Assembly (NCBI GenBank): GCA_036509315.1
Contig: DATCFU010000172.1
Span: forward strand, 11,446 to 75,445
DNA length: 64,000 bases
Direction of reading: 5' to 3'
From: PALSA-607 sp036509315
GTDB lineage: Bacteria; Actinomycetota; Actinomycetes; Acidothermales; Acidothermaceae
Below are positions 17,059-25,998 of this stretch, piece by piece (position 1 is the stretch's first letter; the number at the start of each line of letters is the position of its first letter). The notes beneath the pieces were generated by a model. It ran no database searches and had not been told where the DNA came from. It saw only the letters and a list, made by a program, of their open reading frames with translations. The position numbers and the translations under genes were made by a program.

Positions 17059-17437
17059 TCGCTACGACAGGGCCGGCGCGCGGTGTGGGCCGACCGCCCG
17101 TAGGCGACAGGCGCGATAACCGAGTCTCGCTGCGAAGTACTTCAGCCCGGGGGCGCACCCAGAATCGACTCGACGACCAGCTTGCGCACGCCACGCCTGA
17201 TCAGGTCGCATACGACAGCGGTATGCAGTAAGTAGCGCGTCTGGTGTCCCACGCGTTGTCCTACCCCGACTGCGGTCACAGACTCCACATTGGGCGTGGC
17301 GCGAGCCCATGCACCTCGGCGACGCGCCGAACTCAGGCATCATCGACCGTGGCACATCGGACGTTGCCGGCAACCGATCGCCCCCGTCGAGGGTTTCCAG
17401 ATTCATCACGATGACGGCCCGATCGACAGGAGGAACC
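17059..17437. other. Intergenic region upstream of glpF
   Basis: These 379 nt between the TetR gene and glpF contain no convincing open frame. They should carry the glpFKD promoter and perhaps a regulator site, but no clear -35/-10 pair or strong palindrome was recognised. The last bases hold the AGGAGG ribosome binding site (17428-17433). Confidence 0.4.
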
Positions 17438-18286
17438 ATGGCGGATCGGCTCCGATCCCGGGGGTTAATCGGTGAACTGGCCTCAGAATTCGCCGGAACG
17501 TTCATCCTGATCTTGGTCGGGGTCGGGGTGGCTGCGCAGGTCGGCGCCGCGGGAATCGGAAACCACGACTCGATCGCCTGGGGATGGGGGGTCGCGGTTG
17601 CGCTCGGTGTGTACACCGCCGGCAAGATTAGTGGCGGCCACATCAATCCGGCGGTCACAGTTGGCTTCGCCGTGTTCCGCGGTTTCCCGTGGCGCAACGT
17701 CGCTCCGTACGCGATGGCGCAAACGGCAGGTGCGTTCCTCGCCGCCCTCCTGGTGCGTTGGGACTACACCGAGGTCCTCGCCAAAGCCGATCCCGGCCAC
17801 ACGATCAAAACCCAGGGGGTGTTCTCGACGCTGCCCGGCAACGGCACGCTGCCGGTGCATGAATGGGGTGCGTTCCGTGACCAGATCATCGGCACTGCAA
17901 TCCTGCTGTTCCTCGTCGTCGCGATCAGCGACGCCCGCAACACCGCGCCCGCCGCAAACCTCGCCCCCGTCGTCATCGGATTGCTCGTCGTGGCGATCGG
18001 TCTGGGCTGGGGCACCGACGCCGGCTACGCGATCAACCCAGCCCGTGACCTCGGTCCGCGACTCGCTTCGTTCCTGACGGGCTACCGCACAGCGTTTAGG
18101 GACCAATACGGACATTTGTACTTCTGGGTACCGATCATCGCGCCACTCATCGGCGGCATCGCCGGTATTGGCCTCTACGACATCCTGATCGGGCGCTTCC
18201 TACCCGCCGAAGGTTCAGACGAGGTCGCAACCCTGCCGGAGAAGCCAGACGGGTCCGGCTCGGAAATCTCCGCACCCGCGCTGTGA
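17438..18286 (+). CDS. glpF: Glycerol facilitator (aquaglyceroporin)
   Basis: A 282-aa six-helix MIP channel for glycerol diffusion across the inner membrane. Both half-helix motifs are present: GGHINPAVTVG and YAINPARDLGPRL. The Asp after the second NPAR (NPARD) is typical of glycerol-conducting members. The loop between helices 3 and 4 is longer than in water-specific aquaporins, as in GlpF. ATG 17438 directly follows AGGAGG with a 4-nt gap. The extra cytoplasmic tail (about 260-282) is Glu/Ser-rich. It is the first gene of glpF-glpK-glpD; glpK starts 36 nt after its stop, so import, phosphorylation and oxidation of glycerol are encoded together. Confidence 0.92.
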   Translation: MADRLRSRGLIGELASEFAGTFILILVGVGVAAQVGAAGIGNHDSIAWGWGVAVALGVYTAGKISGGHINPAVTVGFAVFRGFPWRNVAPYAMAQTAGAFLAALLVRWDYTEVLAKADPGHTIKTQGVFSTLPGNGTLPVHEWGAFRDQIIGTAILLFLVVAISDARNTAPAANLAPVVIGLLVVAIGLGWGTDAGYAINPARDLGPRLASFLTGYRTAFRDQYGHLYFWVPIIAPLIGGIAGIGLYDILIGRFLPAEGSDEVATLPEKPDGSGSEISAPAL

Positions 18287-18322
18287 CATCGAGCACGGCA
18301 AGTACCGAAAGGAGAGATCGAC

Positions 18323-19840
18323 ATGGCCGACTTTGTCGCAGCGGTCGATCAAGGCACAACAAGCACCCGCTTCATGATCTTCGACCACGGTGGCAACGTG
18401 AGGGGAGCGCACCAGCTCGAGCACTCGCAGATACTCCCCCAGGCTGGGTGGGTGGAGCACAACCCTGCAGAGATCTGGGAGCGGACCAGGGCGGTGATTC
18501 AGACCGCGCTCACCAAGGCGAACCTGCAGTCGTCGGACCTGTCCGCGGTTGGGATCACCAACCAGCGCGAGACCAGCGTGGTATGGAACAAGCAGACCGG
18601 GCGGTCCTACTACAACGCCATCGTGTGGCAGGACACGCGCACCGACCGGATCGCCTCCGCACTCGAGCGTGAGGGCAAGGGCGACGTGATCCGGCAGAAG
18701 GCCGGCCTCCCCCCTGCGACGTACTTCTCAGGCGGGAAAATCCAATGGATCCTCGAAAATGTCGATGGCGTGCGCGCAGCCGCGGAAGCGGGCGAAGCCG
18801 TCTTCGGTAACACGGATAGCTGGCTCCTGTGGAACCTAACCGGCGGTGTCGATGGAGGCGTGCACGTCACCGATCCGACGAACGCAAGTCGGACGATGTT
18901 GATGGACCTCGAGACACTGCAATGGGACGACGAGTTGCTCGGGTACTTCAACATCCCGCGGCAGATGCTGCCGCAGATCCTCCCGTCGTCCCATCCAGGG
19001 TTGTACGGCACGTCGCGATCCAACGGCCCACTCGGCGGTGAAGTCGCGCTGTCGGGCGACCTCGGCGACCAGCAGGCCGCAACAGTCGGGCAAGTCTGCT
19101 TCGCCGTCGGCGAGGCAAAGAACACCTATGGGACAGGGAATTTCCTGCTCTACAACACGGGCCACCACGTCGTGCGTTCGAAGAACGGATTGCTCACGAC
19201 GGTCTGCTACAAGTTCGGCGACGAGGCCACGGTGTACGCGCTCGAAGGTTCGATCGCCGTCACCGGGTCTGCCGTGCAATGGCTTCGCGACCAGCTCGGC
19301 ATCATCGCCGGTGCGGCCGAGAGCGAGTCATTAGCTGCGCAGGTGCCTGACGCAGGCGGCATCTACTTCGTGCCGGCGTTCTCGGGACTCTTCGCACCGT
19401 ACTGGCGCTCCGACGCTCGTGGCGCCATTGTCGGACTGTCCCGCTTCACCACCAACGCCCACCTCGCGAGGGCAACGCTGGAAGCGATCTGCTACCAAAC
19501 CCGCGATGTGGTCGAGGCGATGCACCAGGACTCCGGGGTCGCACTCGACGTCCTCCGGGTCGACGGTGGCATCACGGCAAACAAGCTGTGCATGCAACTG
19601 CAGGCCGACGTTCTCGGCGTCCCTGTCTCGAAGCCTGTCGTCGCCGAGACCACGGCGCTCGGCGCGGCGTACGCAGCCGGCCTCGCCGTCGGTTTCTGGA
19701 AGTCAACCGACGAGCTGAAGAAGAACTGGAACGAGGGCCTTCGGTGGCAGCCGGCGTGGTCTGAGGACCAGCGCGAAAGGGGTTACGCCGGCTGGAAGAA
19801 GGCTGTCGAACGTACGCTCGACTGGGTGGACGTCGGGTAA
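18323..19840 (+). CDS. glpK: Glycerol kinase
   Basis: A 505-aa FGGY-family kinase converting glycerol and ATP to sn-glycerol 3-phosphate in the cytoplasm. VDQGTTSTRFMIFD is the N-terminal phosphate motif. NQRETSVVWNKQTG and WQDTRTDRI form substrate-binding segments, with the sugar-site Arg/Glu. GDLGDQQAATVGQ holds the catalytic Asp region, and TYGTGNFLL and RVDGGITANK are adenine/phosphate motifs. Length is standard. The AAAGGAGAG ribosome binding site precedes ATG 18323. It lies between glpF and glpD with short gaps and clearly belongs to one operon. No feature suggests loss of activity. Confidence 0.95.
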   Translation: MADFVAAVDQGTTSTRFMIFDHGGNVRGAHQLEHSQILPQAGWVEHNPAEIWERTRAVIQTALTKANLQSSDLSAVGITNQRETSVVWNKQTGRSYYNAIVWQDTRTDRIASALEREGKGDVIRQKAGLPPATYFSGGKIQWILENVDGVRAAAEAGEAVFGNTDSWLLWNLTGGVDGGVHVTDPTNASRTMLMDLETLQWDDELLGYFNIPRQMLPQILPSSHPGLYGTSRSNGPLGGEVALSGDLGDQQAATVGQVCFAVGEAKNTYGTGNFLLYNTGHHVVRSKNGLLTTVCYKFGDEATVYALEGSIAVTGSAVQWLRDQLGIIAGAAESESLAAQVPDAGGIYFVPAFSGLFAPYWRSDARGAIVGLSRFTTNAHLARATLEAICYQTRDVVEAMHQDSGVALDVLRVDGGITANKLCMQLQADVLGVPVSKPVVAETTALGAAYAAGLAVGFWKSTDELKKNWNEGLRWQPAWSEDQRERGYAGWKKAVERTLDWVDVG

Positions 19841-19874
19841 TCCGGCATCGGGCGCGGGAAGGCAGGAGAACAAG

Positions 19875-21656
19875 GTGAGTTCAGCTCAACTCGGACCGCG
19901 CCATCGCGAATCCGTGCTTAAGCAAATGGGCCAGGAAGAGTTCGATCTTCTTGTCATCGGCGGCGGCATCGTCGGTGCAGGCGCGGCGCTCGACGCGGTG
20001 TCGCGTGGCCTGACCGTCGCGCTTGTCGAGGCGCATGACTGGGCAGCGGGCACGTCGTCGCGATCAAGCAAGCTGGTCCACGGCGGGCTGCGCTACCTCG
20101 AGCAGCGCAACTTCGCGCTCGTGCGTGAGGCGCTGAAGGAACGTGACCTCCTCCTGAACAGGATCGCGCCACACCTGGTGCGGCCAGTGCCGTTCCTGCT
20201 CCCCTTGCAGCACCGAGTCTGGGAGCGGTTCTACATAGGCTCGGGCGTATTCCTTTACGACCGGATGGGCGGAGCGCAATCGGTGCCAGGTCACCGGCAC
20301 CTGAGCCGGCAAGGTGCGTTGCGTCTTGCGCCTGGCATGCGATCGGACGCGCTAATCGGTGCGATCCAGTACTACGACGCACAAATGGACGACGCGCGCT
20401 ACGCGCTCACCGTCGTTCGTACCGCGGCGAACCTTGGCGCGAAGGTGGCGCGCGGGGCGCGAGTCATCGGCTTCGTCCGCGAGGGCGAGCAGATCGTCGG
20501 CGCACGAGTTATGGATGTCGAGAAGGACGTCGAATTCGTGATCCGAGCCAAGCAGGTCATCAACGCCACGGGCGTCTGGACTGATGACACCCAGGAGATG
20601 GCCGGCGGGCGAGGCCGGTTCCACGTCAGGGCCTCCAAAGGCGTGCACCTCGTCGTCCCGCGTAATCGTATTCAGCTCGATACGGGCCTCATCCTGCGCA
20701 CCGAGAAGAGCGTTCTGTTCGTCATTCCGTGGGGCCGACACTGGATCATCGGCACGACCGACACCGACTGGGAACTCGACAAGGTGCACCCAGCCGCCAG
20801 CAGCACCGACATCAACTACATCCTCGATCACGTCAACGCGGTGTTGCGCACGCCGCTTGGGCCTGACGACGTCGAGGGCGTTTATGCAGGGCTACGTCCA
20901 CTGCTCGCCGGCGAGTCGGAACAAACCAGCAAGCTCTCGCGCGAGCACTCGGTTGGCCAACCGGTGCCCGGCTTGACCGTCATTGCCGGCGGCAAGTACA
21001 CGACGTACCGCGTGATGGCCAAGGACGCTGTCGACGTGGCACGTCGCGGCATGAGTACGAGCGTTCCCGACTCGGTCACCGAACGGCTCGCGCTTCTCGG
21101 CGCCGACGGGTACGAAGCCTTGTGGAACAAGCGAAACGCGCTCGCGGCATCGTCAGGGTTGCACGTGACGCGCATCGAACACCTGCTGCATCGCTACGGA
21201 TCATGCATCACCGACCTGCTCGATCTCATCGCTGAAGACGCCACGCTCGGTGAGCCGGTGTCGGCCGGCAGTGACTACTTGCGGGCCGAGGTCGTGTACG
21301 CGGCGAGCCACGAGGGCGCGCTGCACCTCGATGACGTGCTCACGCGACGGACCAGGATCTCGATCGAGGAATGGGATCGCGGCACCGGTTCTGCGCGCGA
21401 TGTCGCGACGCTGATGGGCGCCGTCCTTGACTGGGACGACCGCACCATCGAACGCGAGGTCGACCATTATTTGCTACGGGTCGAGGCCGAGCGTGCGTCG
21501 CAGCGCCAACCCGACGACCAGACCGCCGACGCCGCCAGACTCGGCGCACCCGACATCGTTCCGCTGCGCGGCGACCTTCGTGACGAACATGGCCCCGACG
21601 TACCCGCTGGCCGGCCAGGAAACCTGAGATCGATCAAGTCAGCGGAAGCGAACTAG
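19875..21656 (+). CDS. glpD: Glycerol-3-phosphate dehydrogenase, FAD-dependent
   Basis: A 593-aa aerobic flavoenzyme oxidising sn-glycerol 3-phosphate to dihydroxyacetone phosphate and passing electrons to quinone at the membrane. LLVIGGGIVGAGAALDA is the FAD-binding Rossmann motif. SSRSSKLVHGGLRYLE is the GlpD signature, and VLFVIPWGRHWIIGTTDTDW is the substrate/FAD segment. The C-terminal helical domain (about 430-560) is complete, followed by a 40-residue Asp/Pro-rich tail not typical of the family. GTG 19875 has AGGAG 6 nt upstream. As last gene of glpFKD it completes conversion of external glycerol to a glycolytic intermediate. Confidence 0.94.
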   Translation: MSSAQLGPRHRESVLKQMGQEEFDLLVIGGGIVGAGAALDAVSRGLTVALVEAHDWAAGTSSRSSKLVHGGLRYLEQRNFALVREALKERDLLLNRIAPHLVRPVPFLLPLQHRVWERFYIGSGVFLYDRMGGAQSVPGHRHLSRQGALRLAPGMRSDALIGAIQYYDAQMDDARYALTVVRTAANLGAKVARGARVIGFVREGEQIVGARVMDVEKDVEFVIRAKQVINATGVWTDDTQEMAGGRGRFHVRASKGVHLVVPRNRIQLDTGLILRTEKSVLFVIPWGRHWIIGTTDTDWELDKVHPAASSTDINYILDHVNAVLRTPLGPDDVEGVYAGLRPLLAGESEQTSKLSREHSVGQPVPGLTVIAGGKYTTYRVMAKDAVDVARRGMSTSVPDSVTERLALLGADGYEALWNKRNALAASSGLHVTRIEHLLHRYGSCITDLLDLIAEDATLGEPVSAGSDYLRAEVVYAASHEGALHLDDVLTRRTRISIEEWDRGTGSARDVATLMGAVLDWDDRTIEREVDHYLLRVEAERASQRQPDDQTADAARLGAPDIVPLRGDLRDEHGPDVPAGRPGNLRSIKSAEAN

Positions 21657-21734
21657 GTCCAAAGGCGGCGGCAAGACCGTGCTCGACAGGCTGGAGCCAG
21701 CGCTCGACGCTGTGCCGCCCGGTCGAGCGGAACC

Positions 21735-22271
21735 TCAGGCTCCCGACGCGCGACGCCGATCCCGGCGCGCGGCGAGCTCGCCGCCGGCGGCCTCAGGTAC
21801 GGGTGGGGTGGGCAATCCCTCGGCCTTCGCACGCTCGGCTCCCGCCTCGTCACGATCGTCGGCAGCCCGGCGACGCGCGCTGGCAGCACTCTTGCGGTCG
21901 GCTGCCGAGCGCTTCCGGTCAGAGGCGGAACTCTTTCGGTCGGCCACGGTGCCCTTACGGTCCAGGGCCGCCATGTAGATGCCAAAGGACGAGTTGTCCG
22001 CAGGAGGTTGAGCCGCAACGCCGTTCTTGGTGCGCATGTCCGTCTCGGCCTGTCGCAACGCCGCATCGAAATCCCGGCGGTCGGCGCGACCATCGAGGGC
22101 CACCGCGACGACGTCGTTCTCGTCCGCGACCGTGTCACGCTCGTCGGCGAGGGCCGCCCGCTCGTCGGCGGGCCACTCCTCAGTGACCGCCTTCTCGCCG
22201 AGCAGGGCCAAGCCGCGTTCGGCTGCGTCGAGCGTGGCCTTGCGCTGGTCGAGGTCGCCAAGTCCGTCCAT
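21735..22271 (-). CDS. Coiled-coil protein with Asp-Arg heptad-like repeats
   Basis: A 178-aa, highly charged, alpha-helical protein of unknown function. From about residue 95 to 140 it repeats a seven-residue pattern of the form DRKxxAx: DRKGTVA, DRKSSAS, DRKRSAA, DRKSAAS, then a degenerate unit and DRDEAGA. The N-terminal half has a related ADERxxxADExx pattern. Such regularity fits a long single helix or coiled coil. There is no signal peptide or membrane segment, and the tail is Arg-rich, so nucleic-acid or envelope interaction is possible but unproven. It is convergent with glpD (78-nt gap) and stands alone on its strand. Confidence 0.65.
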   Translation of the reverse strand: MDGLGDLDQRKATLDAAERGLALLGEKAVTEEWPADERAALADERDTVADENDVVAVALDGRADRRDFDAALRQAETDMRTKNGVAAQPPADNSSFGIYMAALDRKGTVADRKSSASDRKRSAADRKSAASARRRAADDRDEAGAERAKAEGLPTPPVPEAAGGELAARRDRRRASGA

Positions 22272-22604
22272 ACTCGCAAACTAGGCCCTAAAGCACCTTC
22301 CTGGCTATGAATACTAAGACAACCACACAATAGACAAAACGCTCGAGCGTGGACGGCGGGCAGGTGCGGCCCCGACCGGTGCGGCGATGATCGAAGCCGT
22401 CAGGTCGGGCCACGAGTATGTGCGGAGGCGCCCGGTCGTGCCTCCCCCAGGGGCTAGCCGGGCGCCACCAAACCTGGTTAACGTGTGCGGCGGACGCGCA
22501 ACCAATCGGTCTCGGCGCGTCTTATGGCGCGACTCGTGCGCGCCCACTCGGGCCGCGGCATGTCGAGCCAGCAGTGCGGCGGCCCACTATTTTGCGGGGG
22601 AACG
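22272..22604. other. Divergent intergenic region with AT-rich island
   Basis: This 333-nt region separates the coiled-coil gene (minus) and the CWB2 protein gene (plus). It contains an unusually AT-rich island at about 22302-22342 that includes, on the minus strand, TTGTCT followed 18 nt later by TATTCA. That could be the promoter of the coiled-coil gene. The plus-strand part ends in GCGGGGGAACG, the probable ribosome binding site of the CWB2 gene. No riboswitch fold was recognised. Confidence 0.35.
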
Positions 22605-24497
22605 ATGAGTCACGTCACCACACCACGGCCATCGGCTCGAGCGGCGTCGCGAGTTGTTCCCTACGCACGCGTCGTCGCGGCGGCACTGATCGCCGTCCCG
22701 ATCTCGTTGCTTGCGACCGGCGTGGCGAACGCCGCGGCCGCCACCCACCTTTCGGTAAGCGCACCCGCAAGCGCGGTCGTCGGCAACGCAGTGACCGTCA
22801 CCGTGACCGCGCTGGATAGCGGTAACGCGATCGCGACGACCTACTCGGGGACGGTGCATTTCACGTCGACCGATGCAGGCGCAGTACTACCGGCGGACTC
22901 CACGTTTTCGGGCGGAGTCGGCAACTTCACGGTCAGGTTCTCCGGCACGGGTACCAAGCATGTAACGGTCACCGACACGACGACGTCGTCGATCACCGGC
23001 ACCTCGGGGGCGGTGAATGTCACGCAGAGCACGACCCACCTGGCGGCAACCGCGTCGGCGACCACGACAGCAGGTAGCTCGTTTGTGGTGACCGTGAAAG
23101 CCCTCGATGGCAGCGGCAACGTGGTGACGGGATACACCGGAACAGTCAACTTGACCAGCAGCGATCCGGCTGCCGTACTGCCGGCGAACTCGACGTTGTC
23201 GAGCGGCCAGCATGCCTTCACCGTGACGCTGAAGACCGCAGGCAGCCAAAGCGTTACGGCGACCGACACCGCGAACTCGGGGATCGCCGGTACCACCTCA
23301 ACGATTGTGGTGGCCCCTGCGACGACGACGCATTTCCTCGTCACCGCACCGACATCGGCGGCCGTCGGCCTCTCGTTCCTATTTGCCGTGACCGCCAAAG
23401 ACGCCTACCAGAACACCGCAACGAAATATGCCGGGACAGTGCGCTTCACATCGACCGACACCTCGGCGACGCTCAGCGCGAACGCCAAACTGACGAACGG
23501 CGTTGGAAACTTCAGCGCGACACTGCGAACGATTGGCGGCCGCGTCGTGAAGGCAACCGACACGGTGACCTCGTCGATCACTGGGACGTCGGGCGCCATC
23601 ACCGTCGTCGCGCGGACATCGCCTACCCGGGTCGCAGGATCTGACCGCATCGGAACGGCCGTCGCGGTGTCACAGCTGAACTTCCCGAGCGGTGGGGCAG
23701 GCGCCGTGGTGCTCGCGCGCTCCGACGACTTTCCCGACGCCCTCGTTGCCGCCCCATTGGCCTCGACGACGCGGGCCCCTTTACTGTTCGTACAAGGAGC
23801 AACGTTGCCGGCGGTGACCCGCAATGAGATCAGCCGGGTGCTCGGTACTCGCGGAACTGTCTATCTGATCGGCAGCACGTCCGCGATCCCGGCGAACGTC
23901 GAAACCACACTTCAATCGCTGGGGTACAGCACTGACCGCATCGGTGGCGCCGACCGGTACGCGACGGCAGTCGCGGTCGCCAACGTTCTTGGCAACCCCA
24001 GCACCGTCTTCCTCGCGACCGGCGTCAACTTCCCGGACGCGTTGTCGGCGGGACCGGCAGCTGCACACGTAGGTGGCGCTGTGCTGCTGACAGCCGGCTC
24101 GTCGATGCCTTCGGTCACCCGGTCGTATCTGAATGCGCACTCGGGCGCGGTCTATGCGGTCGGTGGCCCCGCTGCCGCCGCCGATGGCGCCGCGGGTCGA
24201 GTCGTCGGCACCGACCGCATGTCGACTGCTGCGACGGTGGCGTCATCGTTCTTCACTGCGCCAGTCAGTGTCGGCGTCGCCAGTGGGGCTGCGTTCGCCG
24301 ATGCCATGTCAGGCGGTGCGTACCTCGCACGCTTGGGAGGTCCGATTCTGCTGACGTACCCGACGTCGGTGCCGTCGTCAACAAGCAACTACCTGTCGGC
24401 CGTGCGATCAGGCTTGGCGAGCAGCAGCATCTTCGGAGGCACTGCCGCGATTTCGACCGGCGTACAGACGACGATCGATCACTTGCTCGGCTTCTGA
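22605..24497 (+). CDS. Secreted protein with three Ig-like repeats and CWB2 cell-wall-binding domain
   Basis: A 630-aa surface protein. Residues 1-43 are a Sec signal peptide (VVAAALIAVPISLLATGVANA), with cleavage likely after ANA. Three related repeats of about 95 residues follow. Each begins HLxVxAP-like and contains a YSGTVHFTSTDAGAVLP-like segment and a VTDTTTSSITGT-like end, resembling bacterial Ig-like/invasin domains. From about residue 340 to 630 there are three CWB2 repeats with RVAGSDRIGTAVAVS and DDFPDALVAAPLA motifs, which in other Gram-positives anchor proteins non-covalently to wall polysaccharide. ATG 22605 follows GGGGG by 4 nt. The stop is only 5 nt from the convergent rpoD stop. 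Adhesin or wall-scaffold function is inferred. Confidence 0.87.
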   Translation: MSHVTTPRPSARAASRVVPYARVVAAALIAVPISLLATGVANAAAATHLSVSAPASAVVGNAVTVTVTALDSGNAIATTYSGTVHFTSTDAGAVLPADSTFSGGVGNFTVRFSGTGTKHVTVTDTTTSSITGTSGAVNVTQSTTHLAATASATTTAGSSFVVTVKALDGSGNVVTGYTGTVNLTSSDPAAVLPANSTLSSGQHAFTVTLKTAGSQSVTATDTANSGIAGTTSTIVVAPATTTHFLVTAPTSAAVGLSFLFAVTAKDAYQNTATKYAGTVRFTSTDTSATLSANAKLTNGVGNFSATLRTIGGRVVKATDTVTSSITGTSGAITVVARTSPTRVAGSDRIGTAVAVSQLNFPSGGAGAVVLARSDDFPDALVAAPLASTTRAPLLFVQGATLPAVTRNEISRVLGTRGTVYLIGSTSAIPANVETTLQSLGYSTDRIGGADRYATAVAVANVLGNPSTVFLATGVNFPDALSAGPAAAHVGGAVLLTAGSSMPSVTRSYLNAHSGAVYAVGGPAAAADGAAGRVVGTDRMSTAATVASSFFTAPVSVGVASGAAFADAMSGGAYLARLGGPILLTYPTSVPSSTSNYLSAVRSGLASSSIFGGTAAISTGVQTTIDHLLGF

Positions 24498-24502
24498 TGG
24501 TC

Positions 24503-25885
24503 TTAGTCGAGGTAGTCGCGCAGCACCTGTGAGCGAGACGGGTGCCGCAGCTTTGACATGGTCTTCGACTCGATCTGACGGATTCGCTCGCGGGTAACTC
24601 CGTAGACCTTGCCGATCTCGTCGAGCGTCTTGGGCTGCCCGTCGGTGAGGCCAAAACGCATCGAGACGACGCCGGCCTCACGCTCGGACAACGTGTCGAG
24701 CACCGAGTGCAGCTGCTCCTGCAGCAGCGTGAACGACACCGCCTCGGCGGGCACGATGGCCTCGGAGTCCTCGATGAGGTCGCCGAACTCGCTGTCGCCG
24801 TCTTCACCGAGCGGCGTATGCAAGCTAATGGGCTCGCGACCGTACTTCTGGACCTCGATGACCTTCTCGGGGGTCATGTCGAGTTCGGCGGCGAGCTCTT
24901 CGGGAGTCGGTTCGCGGCCGAGGTCCTGCAACATCTGGCGCTGGACGCGCGCAAGCTTGTTGATGACCTCGACCATGTGCACCGGGATGCGGATCGTGCG
25001 GGCCTGGTCAGCCATCGCCCGAGTGATCGCCTGGCGAATCCACCACGTGGCATACGTCGAGAACTTGTAGCCCTTGGTGTAGTCGAACTTCTCGACGGCC
25101 CGGATGAGGCCGAGGTTGCCCTCTTGGATCAGGTCGAGGAAGAGCATGCCCCGGCCGGTGTAGCGCTTTGCGAGCGAGACGACCAGCCGGAGGTTGGCTT
25201 CCAGCAGGTGGTTCTTCGCCCGCCGCCCGTCTTCGGCGATCCATTCGAACTCCTTGCGGAGCTTGACCGTGAGCTTCTCACCGGAGTTGAGCTTCTCCTC
25301 AGCGAAGAGTCCGGCCTCGATCCGCTTCGCGAGCTCGACTTCTTGCTCGGCGTTGAGCAGCGGCACCTTGCCGATCTGCTTCAGGTAGTCCTTGACCGGG
25401 TCGGCGGTAGCGCCGGCGCTGACCAGCTGCGCCTGGGGCTCGCCGTCGTCCTCGACGACAACCTCCACCGGCTCGTCGTCCTCGTCGACTTCCTCGACCG
25501 CGTCGCCGACCACGATTGCGGCGGCCGGATCGACCGGGTCTACGACGTCCGCGACGATGTCGACGTCCACCTCCGCGATGTCGACTTCGACGTCGACGAG
25601 ATCGACTTCGAGCACGACGTCGTCAGCGAATACGTCGGGATCGACGTCCGCCTCGAGATCGGGGTCGAGGTCAGCGACGACGGCCTGGTCGACTACTAAC
25701 GCGACGGGAGCCGTCTTACCGGCCTTCGCCGCGGCCGACTTTGCCGGCGGCCGGCCGTTGCTCGTGGGTTCAGACACGTCTGTCGCGGCGTTGAGATTGC
25801 CCCTGGCCTTCGTGGTAACTCCCATGGTCTTGGCGCTCGTAATCGCGTCTTCGGTCCGGCTCATGGCCGCGGTCTTCAGTGCCAC
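24503..25885 (-). CDS. rpoD: Principal RNA polymerase sigma factor (SigA/HrdB)
   Basis: A 460-aa sigma70 factor. Region 1.2 begins DPVKDYLKQIGKVPLL (162 on) and region 2 has RLVVSLAKRYTGRGMLFLDL and KFSTYATWWIRQAITRA. Region 3 follows, and region 4 ends ERIRQIESKTMSKLRHPSR before the terminal DYLD. All conserved principal-sigma motifs are intact, so this is the housekeeping factor. The N-terminal 160 residues are lineage-variable. Residues 58-164 contain no Lys, Arg or His and are dominated by alternating Val and Asp/Glu. GTG 25885 is the longest start; ATG 25864 or 25825 are alternatives, and none has a strong ribosome binding site. Monocistronic; promoter elements were not identified in the 113 nt upstream. 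Confidence 0.95.
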   Translation of the reverse strand: MALKTAAMSRTEDAITSAKTMGVTTKARGNLNAATDVSEPTSNGRPPAKSAAAKAGKTAPVALVVDQAVVADLDPDLEADVDPDVFADDVVLEVDLVDVEVDIAEVDVDIVADVVDPVDPAAAIVVGDAVEEVDEDDEPVEVVVEDDGEPQAQLVSAGATADPVKDYLKQIGKVPLLNAEQEVELAKRIEAGLFAEEKLNSGEKLTVKLRKEFEWIAEDGRRAKNHLLEANLRLVVSLAKRYTGRGMLFLDLIQEGNLGLIRAVEKFDYTKGYKFSTYATWWIRQAITRAMADQARTIRIPVHMVEVINKLARVQRQMLQDLGREPTPEELAAELDMTPEKVIEVQKYGREPISLHTPLGEDGDSEFGDLIEDSEAIVPAEAVSFTLLQEQLHSVLDTLSEREAGVVSMRFGLTDGQPKTLDEIGKVYGVTRERIRQIESKTMSKLRHPSRSQVLRDYLD

Positions 25886-25998
25886 GCTCTTCGTCTTGAC
25901 ATGTTGGCTCGCGGATGAGTACCGCTGGGCCGGAACCCGGTCGTGCGTGGTCCCGCCATTGTAGCCACGGCAACCGCCATCGTCGGTCGCCCGGCGGC

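Noticed and set aside
17062..17697. 211-codon minus-strand frame spanning the glpF upstream region
   Set aside because: Overlaps the N-terminal half of glpF antisense, Thr/Pro-rich composition typical of a shadow, no motifs.
22560..22604. c-di-AMP (ydaO-type) riboswitch before the CWB2 gene
   Set aside because: Considered because wall genes in actinomycetes often carry one and GGGGGAAC is present, but the paired conserved segments of the class were not found.
24707..25699. Long open frame (330 codons) antisense to rpoD
   Set aside because: It mirrors the Val/Asp-rich codons and conserved regions of RpoD on the other strand; third-position GC bias in high-G+C DNA creates such shadows, and it has no domain motifs.
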